From Setoptus koraiensis (lineage: Eukaryota; Arthropoda), in assembly GCA_048013815.1 (NCBI GenBank), contig CM106586.1, positions 10,974,001-11,038,000 on the forward strand: a stretch of 64,000 bases of DNA. Direction: 5' to 3'. Position numbers and translations under genes: made by a program. Numbering within the stretch: position 1 is the first letter of the stretch; each line of letters begins with the position of its first letter. A model generated the notes under the pieces. It did no database searches. It had not been told where the DNA came from and saw only the letters and a list, made by a program, of their open reading frames with translations. Below are positions 51,629 to 61,800 of this stretch, piece by piece.

Positions 51629-52423
51629 ACGCTCGTCGACAACCGATTTTAATCAGCAACAATAACGCTTAGATGTTGATGGTAGACAACGATGATTCTT
51701 TTATTAATTGTATTGCAACAATTTGGCGAGCTCATTACTATACTCACACAGGTAGTGAGAGTGCGAGAATAACGGGTTAGTCTACCCTGTTCTGTTAACC
51801 ATTGCGAGAGCGACAGCGAGTTCAGTTATTTAACTTTGGATAGACAGCGACGTTTGACTATTATCGCCGAGCGTAAATATCGTATTAACAACTCCGACAG
51901 CCCAAGCTCAACCTGTTCGTTGCTCAACTACTGGCAGTGACGTTATCAGGTTGCCACAAGCGTAGCCAGTGTGTAATCTAACTCTACCATCGAAGGCTTG
52001 CATCATTTATTAGCATTTCTTCTTTGCGCCAATAACTAATAATATGATTCTGTCGCAGCGCAAATAATAAATTATAATCACCAACAACAGATCGTCGCGA
52101 CGGCATCGTCATCAGCGGGGCCTCTCTCGCGCTCACTCTAATGTGTAATCATGCTTTGTTTGTAACAATCGAATCAGCAACCAAAACGATAATGATCCAA
52201 GTCACTAATGATGTTATTGCCGTCGAAATTGATTATCATTGAGCGAACCAACCATTATCCAGTTAAACAGACAGTAAAAAAGACATCAGAGCGCGCTAAA
52301 ACAATTGCAGCCCTTACAGCTAGTAATATATTGTCTATTTAGACACTTTTTATTTTCATCATTCATTGTTGAGCTCGTCATTTATTAGCAATGCGAATTG
52401 CAAAGTTAAAAAAGGCATAATCT

Positions 52424-53129
52424 CTATAATTTATTTTGAGCTTCCGAATTATCTCGCTTGCCATAGATGAGAATCAATGGTATGTCGCCTATGTTGGGAA
52501 GTCTTGCAATCACAGGATTTCGCTCGGGATCTAGCATCTCCTTAAAAGGATTCGATATGGCAGGATCTACGAACGTCCCCAAGCCCATTTGCTGGATCAC
52601 CGTTTGTATGGGGCCGCTGTATGATGATGTCTGGGCAGAGGCCTGCTGCTGAAATTGTGTCCAACCGGGCACTTTAGTGATCATGTTAAGTCCGGGCCAA
52701 TTTGTCCAAAGCCAGAAAATATCATCGTTGTTACTCTTGTATGGCACAACCGATGATTCCTCTTGCTTTACACCACCCAATTGACCTAAATGCTCTTGGT
52801 CCGAAACAAACTGTTCTGAAGGTGTCTTTCCTGGAAAACCGAGAGTGTTGTCGCCGTCGCTTTTGCCGAGCTTGGTCTCAAAGAGTGGCGATTCAATGGG
52901 AGTTGCTGAGAATGCAGTCAGTATTAGTTGGTTGATCAGTGAGAAATCATTGGAACTTGCTATCACGGCAACAGCCTCAGTCTGACTGAGCCAATTGCCA
53001 AGTTACTTCGATTTGGAAATATTTACCTTCGTCAGAAACCTCAGGCAATGGTTTCGCCTCACTAGAGGCGAACACGATCACCATTAAACACATTCCAATC
53101 ACTGCATTCGACATTATATTTGTCTTCAT
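52424..53129 (-). CDS. Secreted protein, 194 aa, family unknown
   Basis: Two exons. Exon 1 (53129-53027) encodes MKTNIMSNAVIGMCLMVIVF and then ASSEAKPLPEVSDE, a signal peptide with an SEA/KP-like cleavage region, ending GAA G|GTAAAT. Exon 2 starts at 52905 after TGCATTCTCAG, preceded by branch-like CTAATACTGAC, and the join restores the frame (DEATPIESPLFETK). The mature protein has no cysteine and contains WLWTNWPGLNMITKVPGWTQ and IARLPNIGDIPLILIYGKRD. I recognise no family. A TATAAATA box lies 75 bp before the ATG. Confidence 0.75.
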
Positions 53130-53203
53130 TTTGATTAACTACGGATCAGTTGATTCTATCTTAACTGTATGAGTACTGCAATTGTTTCCAAGTTGGACCC
53201 CTT

Positions 53204-53211
53204 TATTTATA
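53204..53211 (-). promoter_or_regulatory. TATA box of the 194-aa secreted gene
   Basis: TATAAATA on the minus strand, followed by an A/G-rich stretch. Transcription would start near 53175, about 45 bp before the ATG. Confidence 0.65.
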
Positions 53212-54631
53212 GCCGAGACTCGATAGCATTTCGTCCAATTCCCCATCCATATATCACATTAAATAAATAGTGATGCAGCATCAGCGATCCGATTTGCCCT
53301 AATTATGTTAAACACATGTCATTATTTGTTACACATAATTAGTGAACAATCATTAATAGATAATCGTACGTAAATCACGTACAAGACCAATAACAAATAT
53401 CTCTAACAGTTATTGTAGCTAACGCTACATTGGGATAATTGATGCTTGTTTGTTTGTACCATAAGCTATCTGATCTATTGGTAAACATGAGCATCAACAA
53501 CCTGTCAACATTATGTGTGATATAACATGAGATTAGTGTGATAGTTAGATGTTTACTGTTTGTCAGACAACGGAATTAACACATAGCTTGAATGTATCCA
53601 GTTGCACTGACGCATCACAGATTATTGTCGACGCAAAAAAAAACGATCGCTGTTTGCTGGGTCAGTCAACGGAGCGCTTAGCTCGAGCTTATCGAGCTAA
53701 TTAAGTCATAATTAATTACATTATCAAAACACTATAACGGACAAACTGGGATGGGGCGTCAATCACTCGAGAGTCCAAACATCGAAGAATCCATTAACAA
53801 TGTGCAATGAACAAAAAAAGTTTGAAAAGTTTCTAGATTCGACAGGTACTCCAGATAATCTAATAGTTGACTTTTATGACGAATAATCTGATTCAATACG
53901 TTTAATTTTAGAAGCCCCTAAAATATACAAGTGAGGCTTTGTCGCAACCACTTCCTGTATTCGCTTCTTCACTTGTGTGGAATATTTCCAAACAAGGCCG
54001 GAGGTTGAGCCCCTCTGAGCCCCTATGTTTCCGATCATAAAATGAACATCCATTAACCCAAATAGACCTCAAATACAGTAATTCAGATCTTAAATCGGGT
54101 TGTTTTCTATTCGGTGTCAGCAGAATCTTCACTTGTCTGCTTTGTTAAATAGAACAACGACACCTAGAGGTCATGTAGAAAAGTAGATCTGATCAGTTTA
54201 AAGCGATTCTCAAATTGGTAATAGAGAAGACCCCAAAGCTACACTCTATCTTTCTATGGGTGTTTTCGTATTGGAAACCTTTGGCCGGCTTGTCGGATAA
54301 ATAGAAGAGAAGATTTTAATGAGTTGTAGAGAAAAGAGGGAACGTCGATTTGCGAAGAAACAACATCAAAACACTGGGGTAATCTTTTCGATGAAGTGAA
54401 TGATTCGGTGTGGCGACATAAAGTGCGAACTGCACGCGTTTCGGAAAAGCACGCTAATAACAAATCATCTGTTGCTCTTGTTTGTATCCGAAATAAATGG
54501 TTCGTTTCTTTGCTTCGTGACACTAAACCATCTCTCATCACTAGTACATTCTAATGCAAAAATTATCTCCCTCTAATGTATTCTGATTTGTTCGCCGCCA
54601 TTTGTGCCAAGAACAACAATATTCAAGTAGA
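53212..54631. other. 1.4-kb gene-free interval upstream of TONSL
   Basis: AT-rich DNA. Open frames at 53908-54132 and 54254-54541 (minus strand) have no recognisable motif and no signal or splice structure. No repeat of note was seen. Confidence 0.55.
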
Positions 54632-57600
54632 ATGTCAAAAACAGAGATCAATAAATATCTCAGAGAACTGAGTAAAGCCGAAAGGGACCCGAACAAACTG
54701 AAAGAATGCGCCGAATTGTGTAACTACATCGGAGATTTACATAGCGAAAGCAGGAACTATGATGAGGCCATTGAGTATCACGCTAAAGCATTAGAGTACA
54801 GCGAAAAGGATGGCGATAAAATGGCCATGGCTCTAGCCAACAGGTGCTTGGGTGAGTGTTATTCTGCCATTTCGGAATTTAAAACTGCCGAAAAACACGT
54901 CAAGCAATATAATAAGATTGTACAGAATCTGGGAAAGAAACCTGAGCATTTCATTGAGATGCAAAGAGCCAGGACCACGTTGGCTAGACTTTATTTGACT
55001 CAGGCTCAAGATTTGATGGAAAATGATTTCCAAGAAACTGACGAATTTAAGAGGGCCCTGGATCTTGCTGAGCAAAGTTTCACTAAGGCAAATGAGATGG
55101 CCAATTTTCTCTGGAAAAATTTTCAAAAGCATCTACCAGAAAAAGAATATCCCGAAATGAAAGCTAGACTCTTGCTCAATATAGCTCTGGTGAAAGATAT
55201 GAAAGGAAACTTTGAGGAGGCCACACAAAACTTGAAGAGGTCGATAGAAATATGTGAGGAACATAAACTGAAAGAAGATCTCTATCTGAGCCAATTCAAT
55301 TTGGCAAGCATTTATCGACAGCATGGTCACAAAGATTGCATGAATATTCTCGAGGCTGCCATTGCCACAGCCAAACATTTAAGGACCACTAAAAGTAAGC
55401 TCTATATTTGTGATGCCTATATTCAGAAAGGTCTAGTTTTGCTGGAGAAAAAAAACTTCCAGAAAGATGCTGCCATGAAATGTTTTTATTTGGCCTACGA
55501 GGAACAACCTAAAGATGGAACTCGCTGTGATGAAGACCTCCAAAGATCTATCAAACTTTTGAAGTTATCCTACATGATTTACATCAACTTTAACAAACTT
55601 CAAACTTCCTCAACTAGTTTTGATAAGATGGGGATCTACGAAAAGCTAGGTGATTGTTTTACGGAGCTAAAAATGTTCGGAATGGCCATCACTTATTATG
55701 AACATGCATTAGAGAGGGCAAGATCCTGCAATCGACCTTCAACGGAAATAGCTGCTATATGCACTTCCTTGGCAGAATCTTACGCGGATAATGGACAGTA
55801 CGAAAAGGCCATCGAGTATTATGAGAGGGAACTCAATTGTTGGAAAGGAAATAAAGCTGAACAATCTACAACTTTAGTTAAAATAGCTCAGATGAAGGAG
55901 TATATGAAGGCGCCCAGCAACTCAGTTATTGATGCTTATGAAAATGCTTACAACGTTGCTCGAGATAATGTAGCATCAGAGCACCATGTTCTCAAGTTTT
56001 TTGTGCCATATTTATCAATCAATGATTCAGGTGGTTCATTACATCGTAAGTATGAAGAAATTCTGCGAAATTGTTGCCCCATGTTAGAGGAGAATGCCGA
56101 TAAAGAGGATCCATCGGTTGCAGATGATGTAGATTTGGATGTCGTCTTAAATCTCTTTCAGGACGATTACTATGATGAAGAAGGATTCCAATTTACAAAG
56201 ACACACGGTAGAGCTAAGGGTTCAAAGAAGTTCAAAGTTAATGATTATGGCGAAACGCCATTACATCGAGCCTGCATAGAAGGAGACAAGAAGGCCGTAG
56301 AGCGGTTGCTTGATAACAACCATCCAATCAATCCAAAGGAATATTCTGAGTGGAGGCCAATCCATGAAGCTGCTAACAATGGACGAGCCGAAATTGTAGA
56401 TATACTTATACAAAGAGGTGCAGACATTAACTCTCGTGGTTACAAAGGTATAACTCCAATAATGGATGCTGCAAGCAATGGCTATTTCACTATCGTTGAA
56501 CTATTTCTCAAAAACCAAGCCAATTGCATTATGCTCGATGATGATGGTAATACAGCATTAGATCACTTGATGAATTTTTATAGGGATAATAGAAATAAAA
56601 TGACTAACGACGAGTTGGCGGATTGGAAACAAACAAAGCAGAACCTTGAACATGCCATGGATCAGGCTGGTTTTGATTTCAAAAATCATAGAGTGAGAAC
56701 AGAAATGATTGGATCTTCAACTAGAAAAAGACAACGCATTGAAAATAGCAACTCCACTACTATCAACAGGCATAGGGACCTCGCTGATGACCCTCAACCT
56801 AATCCACTCAAAACAGTAATTGATGATCTGCGAAGAACTACCACTACGAAAAAACAGACAGTTCCTGATAAGCCCAGTAATGCGGGCACATCGCATGGCG
56901 CTTTCACTCTTAAAGCTGATATTAAAGATTGGCTGATTGACGATGTTTCTGTCAATAAACGCAAAAAATATTGTCGTAGTGGCTTAGATGATGACGATTC
57001 GGAGGAAGATGAAGAACTGGAGCGTGATGTTGATATGGACGTAGTTGAACTGCTCGATGATAATATTAATCATAATCAAAGAGAAGTCACTCTTTCAGAT
57101 GAAGAAGATTTCAATGTTATCAAGGAGCAGCGTAACCAATCTAAAAGGAGGCGTCTTAATTCGCCAGCCTTCTCCGACGATGATGCAGATCTCGGTCTAT
57201 CTGCACGATCGGGCGGAATAGCCGATAGGAACTCTAGAAGTTCCAGAGACCCAATTTCAAACTATATTGTGACTAGAGATGATGCAAGTAGTGTTATTAG
57301 TAATAGTAATAGTACTATCACGTCTGCATCCTCAAGTGGTAAGAGACCCATCAAGATCGAGATTGAGTCAAGCACGATGCCTTTACAGGTTGATCCCAGT
57401 GTAAAAGTTCAGTGGCTTATAGATCAAGTGACCGAAAGGTATATGAGCTTCTTAAAATTGACAGTTAAGCCAACGATAGAACTCTACGCAGAAAACGCGG
57501 AGGACTTCCCACTCTATGGCAAGGATATTGTCCAAGATGTTGTTCACGGTAAATTGAAGGCCAAAATCAAATCTTGGAATCTGTTGCCTCTAGTCGATCG

Positions 57601-58120
57601 ATATACAAAAGCTTGTAAGGAAGACGGTGTTAAGCCAATGCAAGCCCCTAGCCAGTTGTACACCGAATTAGAGAAAGCTCAAAAAAGTAAAAGAATTGAT
57701 CTGTCGTATTGTAGAATTCCAAGAGCACAAGTTTTACCATTAATTAGATCGTGGAAAAGAGATGAATTTTACGAGATGAATATATCTGCATCAAATATTT
57801 GTATAGATGACGAGCGCGGAGTTTTATTTTCTGATGTTTTATCTACACTATATAACCTGACTAAATTATCGTTGAGCTGTTGTGGCCTCGACAACAAAGC
57901 GTTCGCAGTGTTGAGCAAATCAAAACTATCCAAGGTCACCGATATTAACATCTCCTACAACGATATTTCCTGTCAAACAGATGATTTTATGCAGAGCTTG
58001 GATGAGCTGTCGAAGAACGCGTCTAACATTCGCACCTTAGATGTCAGATGGAACAACTATGATTTTGACGGATTGAATCATCGTTACGATTTTAAAATCT
58101 TGTTTGATGACCAATTGTGA
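54632..58120 (+). CDS. TONSL: Tonsoku-like replication-repair scaffold (TONSL)
   Basis: TONSL binds newly made H3-H4 and, with MMS22L, brings RAD51 to stalled forks. The 1,162-aa single-exon frame starts MSKTEINKYLRELSKAERDP (first ATG; upstream codons are open but lack ATG). TPRs fill about 1-450 (NYDEAIEYHAKALEYSEKDG, MFGMAITYYEHALERA, NGQYEKAIEYYEREL). Three ankyrin repeats span about 538-645 (YGETPLHRACIEGDKKAVER). They keep Trp574, Glu579 and Asn582 with the W-x4-E-x2-N spacing of the H4K20me0-reading surface. An acidic, disordered stretch, a Ubl-like segment (about 904-980) and about three or four LRRs (1016-1160) follow. The human protein is about 1,380 aa with more LRRs, so the C-terminus is shorter here. 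An AATAAA lies at 58140. Confidence 0.95.
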   Translation: MSKTEINKYLRELSKAERDPNKLKECAELCNYIGDLHSESRNYDEAIEYHAKALEYSEKDGDKMAMALANRCLGECYSAISEFKTAEKHVKQYNKIVQNLGKKPEHFIEMQRARTTLARLYLTQAQDLMENDFQETDEFKRALDLAEQSFTKANEMANFLWKNFQKHLPEKEYPEMKARLLLNIALVKDMKGNFEEATQNLKRSIEICEEHKLKEDLYLSQFNLASIYRQHGHKDCMNILEAAIATAKHLRTTKSKLYICDAYIQKGLVLLEKKNFQKDAAMKCFYLAYEEQPKDGTRCDEDLQRSIKLLKLSYMIYINFNKLQTSSTSFDKMGIYEKLGDCFTELKMFGMAITYYEHALERARSCNRPSTEIAAICTSLAESYADNGQYEKAIEYYERELNCWKGNKAEQSTTLVKIAQMKEYMKAPSNSVIDAYENAYNVARDNVASEHHVLKFFVPYLSINDSGGSLHRKYEEILRNCCPMLEENADKEDPSVADDVDLDVVLNLFQDDYYDEEGFQFTKTHGRAKGSKKFKVNDYGETPLHRACIEGDKKAVERLLDNNHPINPKEYSEWRPIHEAANNGRAEIVDILIQRGADINSRGYKGITPIMDAASNGYFTIVELFLKNQANCIMLDDDGNTALDHLMNFYRDNRNKMTNDELADWKQTKQNLEHAMDQAGFDFKNHRVRTEMIGSSTRKRQRIENSNSTTINRHRDLADDPQPNPLKTVIDDLRRTTTTKKQTVPDKPSNAGTSHGAFTLKADIKDWLIDDVSVNKRKKYCRSGLDDDDSEEDEELERDVDMDVVELLDDNINHNQREVTLSDEEDFNVIKEQRNQSKRRRLNSPAFSDDDADLGLSARSGGIADRNSRSSRDPISNYIVTRDDASSVISNSNSTITSASSSGKRPIKIEIESSTMPLQVDPSVKVQWLIDQVTERYMSFLKLTVKPTIELYAENAEDFPLYGKDIVQDVVHGKLKAKIKSWNLLPLVDRYTKACKEDGVKPMQAPSQLYTELEKAQKSKRIDLSYCRIPRAQVLPLIRSWKRDEFYEMNISASNICIDDERGVLFSDVLSTLYNLTKLSLSCCGLDNKAFAVLSKSKLSKVTDINISYNDISCQTDDFMQSLDELSKNASNIRTLDVRWNNYDFDGLNHRYDFKILFDDQL

Positions 58121-58167
58121 TACGTAGATATAATTTTGAAATAAATAACATGTGTTGTATTATCGCC

Positions 58168-58614
58168 TTACAGGCCCGGTCTATCTATAGTATCGTTTTC
58201 CATGTCTCTGAATTTCTTTCGCAAGTCCCTGCCCCTGTTTTGGTACCATCTATGTCTGGGTGTGTAGGTCAACACTTGCAATTGTTCCATGTTGGGCGCC
58301 TCAGTAACCATGTTGTAAGACCTATTAATAACCTCGGACTTGAGCAATGAGTCGTCACTCGCAACTGGACTAGGGAAAGGCAATGTGTTTTCATATGGAT
58401 GGTTCATCATATTGTCGGGATGATGGGCAATGAAGTAGGATTCATCCTGGCTGAGCCTGATGTGACGCTCCTTTCGGGCACTGATATCACCGGGGGCCAA
58501 GTGTCCATTATTACTGCTGCCGTAAACCCTGACCGAGTCGCTCTTGAATCGAACTGCAAATGTTGCTCTGAGATTTCTCCTTAATAAATTATATAGAATT
58601 TTGGCTGGCACCAT
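58168..58614 (-). CDS. MRPL42: Mitochondrial large-subunit ribosomal protein mL42
   Basis: The 148-aa frame starts MVPAKILYNLLRRNLRATFA, a basic amphipathic mitochondrial targeting sequence. It matches mL42: SYFIAHHPDNMMNHPYENTL, PFPSPV, then APNMEQLQVLTYTPRHRWYQ (vertebrate pattern: HPS.DIPYEHTKPIPRP and P.IEQL...F.TTKHRWYP). mL42 is a metazoan-specific component of the 39S subunit. It is single-exon and convergent with TONSL, the stops being about 50 bp apart. Its NMEQLQVLTYT codons share 26 identical bases with 28535-28560. Confidence 0.9.
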   Translation of the reverse strand: MVPAKILYNLLRRNLRATFAVRFKSDSVRVYGSSNNGHLAPGDISARKERHIRLSQDESYFIAHHPDNMMNHPYENTLPFPSPVASDDSLLKSEVINRSYNMVTEAPNMEQLQVLTYTPRHRWYQNRGRDLRKKFRDMENDTIDRPGL

Positions 58615-58635
58615 GCTGGCTTCAAAGAAGAATCA

Positions 58636-58866
58636 ATGATTGGAGATGAAAGTGATGAAGAATTAAGTGAGATATTCGCACGGGCGACAAATTTGTTTGA
58701 GAATCCGATCTCTTTAGACTCATATACTGTGTGCGTTTTTTCCAATGGCTTTTCTCTCATTTTCTTTTTTTCTCCGCCAGAGGTGCAGCGGGCGCTCAGG
58801 AGAGCACAGCCGAGGGTAAAGTGTATCGATAAATGTTTCAACTGGTTGACGTTACTCAGCAGATAG
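58636..58866 (+). CDS. Possible small open frame or first exon, unidentified
   Basis: An ATG frame 22 bp from the MRPL42 start, on the opposite strand, begins MIGDESDEELSEIFARATNL and then FENPISLDSYTVC. The acidic start looks protein-like up to about 58730. Beyond it the frame becomes pyrimidine-driven Phe/Ser (FSLIFFFSPP), which resembles an intron end (TTTCTTTTTTTCTCCGCCAG at 58765-58781). It may therefore be a first exon with an unplaced donor. No family is recognised. Confidence 0.3.
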   Translation: MIGDESDEELSEIFARATNLFENPISLDSYTVCVFSNGFSLIFFFSPPEVQRALRRAQPRVKCIDKCFNWLTLLSR

Positions 58867-61800
58867 CTAGCAAACAACTAGAGGCGCTGCGATCTCTGCA
58901 CTCACTACTCTGACGGCAGTTCATTAGTGTGCGGGCAGTAAGGGCAATAGCGGCAATAAGGGCAATAGTAGTGGCAATAGTGGCAGTGAGGGAGTGAACG
59001 GGAGGACATGGGAGATAATGGGAGACAATGGGAGCGGTGTTCCGGCAGCCTGTCCCGCGGCCCCTGTCCCCACCATTCTGTCGCACCATACTAGAGTGTG
59101 GCTAGCGAGAAATACCAGAGAAAGGGCCTGTTTTAAAATGAAACGCCTTCCGGAAACGGGTGCTCTGGTTGTCAACAAAACTACGCTGATGCAACACTGA
59201 TGCATTCGGGCGGGCGGGCGGCGTATGGGCCCGTTATTGGGCGCCGTTGTTGTGCCTTTGTTTCGTTGCATCATTTTGTGGGGCGAAAATCAAATAACGG
59301 CCATTACTGGTATTGGTGAGCAGCATCAACTGAGAGAGCGCTCAATGGAAACAGAGACAACGACAAAGAGGAACAGGAAGCAGAGACATTGTTGCACCTA
59401 TTGCACACGCCGATGATGAGGAAGCATCCTCCTCCCCCGCAATTGGACCGGCTACCCGGCTGCCGTGGCTGTCCCATTGGCGGCCCATTGATGGTGGCCG
59501 GCACACCAACGGGTAGCGCCAATCATTGCTAATCCATCATGCTGGCAACTGAGTTTTTATTTTCATTTTTCAGCTTCAAAAAACTCTCCGTCCGTGCAAC
59601 ATAATCGATTTTACGATGATCCACACATCGCATATCGCACATCCACTGGCGCAATAGTCGGTAACACTGATGATGCCTCCATTTGAAGCGCGCGTGTGTC
59701 GTCGTCGATTGGATGATGGTCGATAGTGGCCAGCGCCGGACAATTGTCATCGCCATATCAAGTTGTCAAAGTCGCGCTGCCGGTGCCATCATCATCACGA
59801 ACCGGGCAGCAGACGTCACGACGACGACTGTGAGCTTCTGTGCCTTTCGGCCAATATCACCAAGTGGTCAGTTGGATGCAGTGCAATCAGTGCTGGTCAG
59901 CGGCGCAAGACATTGAGCGACATTGGGCGCCATTGAGCAACATTGGGCGGCATCGAGAGACATAGAGCGACATTGAGAGACATTGAGAGCAAGAGAAAAA
60001 GTAAACAACAACAACAGGAACCAATCAAGTCGAACATGGTCATTTCCTGTGGCCATTATTCGCGTGTGCGCGTGTGTGTGTGTGCATATTATATCATCAT
60101 AAGTCGTTGTTATGGCAAAACCGTTATTGGCTGCATCTGCTTATTGCAGCCACTTACTTGGCTCCTCTTCTTCTTATTATTTCGCTCGCTCTCAATACTT
60201 GTTCGCGAATCGCGACACAAACGGTGCCCATATGTGTGTCGCTGTGGTGCCAGTGGTACTCGGCAATGCCACTGCAATAGTGCAATGTTGCAGAAATTCA
60301 ATTCCAATAAATTTCCTCTAGCCAGAGGTGCTTATTGGCCGACAATGGGCACGGGATTTAATCACGAGAGCGCACCATTCATTCATTATGTGGCCCCTTA
60401 TCATTTTTTCTCCTCTCGCTGTCTCACTGCGCGCCGCTTTTTTGCTGGCCAACTTTTGCTCGGTCCTGTCCGCTGACCACTCGCACTCTGTCCTGTCCGC
60501 TGTCCACTGTCCGTTTGAGCTACCCGAGCAACGCGCCTCAGCTCTCTAACCTACACACTCGGTCGCAGAGCAGAGCCCAAAAGCGAGTTGCAGAGCAGAA
60601 ATGGCTCCGAAATGGCACTGCGTGGGTGTGGGACCGACCACTCGTTAGTTATAAGTTAGTGCCACCGTACACTGGCTGGCTGACCTGATTTATATGTTGG
60701 CCATAATTCATTTGCATATAGATGATAATAATTGGAGCCACACACACACACACAAACACACTGCACACGGCAAAACTGTTTCGAGTGGCGTTGCTTTAAA
60801 TAGCTCTGGCTGTGTTTATGTTTCTCATGACTTCATAAAAGCCGCTGCCCAGTTCAATAAAACTATAACAACCACCTCACCAATAAACAAGACGACTATT
60901 AAATTTAATGCCGCTTCGACAATACTGATAACCATATAAATCATCGCCACAGTGCACAGTGTGCTGCGTTTGATTAATCTCGGCCATTAACCAAATCGAT
61001 TGATTGTTTTTGTACACAACGATATTGACGTGCATGATTGGCGTCGGCATGTCCATCTCGCTATAACTTGGTCGCTACTCGGTAATTACATTGAAACCGC
61101 ACCGACGATTACATGATTACAAACTAAACTAACGCTGTGTGTGTGTGTGTGTGTGTGTGTCGAAGACACAAAAAAGGCACATTGTGCTGCTGGCCAGTTG
61201 ATTTCGGTTATCAGTTCAGTGTTATGTCACTGCTGTATCAGTTTTGGCGCCGCTGCCAGTGCCAGTGCCATGTATATATATATATATTTATATATGATAT
61301 ATATTTGTGATATATAGAGTAAACTTATGCAAATAAATGAATATTCTGTCTGGAAATAAAACAAGCACAAGCCGCTGCTTCTTGTATGTGTCGCCGTCGG
61401 GCCCCATTCGGTCGGTGGCGCGCACTGAGCTGCGTTGTCACTGACACGAGGCGTGTGGTCAGCACGCGCAAAATACTCAGTGGCTCGTGCCACTGTAAAA
61501 CACTAGTGCTAACAGAGGCTACAACATACACAGGCCGTGTGTGTAAAAAAGACCAATAGTCGCCTGAGCGATTATCATCATTATATCTGATCATCGTGCA
61601 CCACTGCTGTGTGTGTGTGTACGTACGCCAACGCTCACCACTGGCCACCAATGAAAATCATTCATTAAATGATGACCGGAAGTCGAAGCAAGCACATCAA
61701 ACGGGGCTGGCAGGGGTAGAGTTTGTGTTTGCTTGCCACAATTGCCACTATCACTATCCAATGGTCATTGGCTACCTATTCTATGGTAGTGGCGCCGTTT

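Larger units (their letters stand above)
50953..52423. other. 1.5-kb gene-free interval upstream of the cuticle-type gene
   Basis: It holds a CAGGTG cluster at 51173-51208 and a strong hairpin at 51593-51628. Otherwise it has AT-rich DNA with scattered short open frames and no supported gene. Confidence 0.6.

Noticed and set aside
54254-54541. 95-aa minus-strand frame upstream of TONSL
   Set aside because: No domain, signal peptide or splice structure; composition like the surrounding intergenic DNA.
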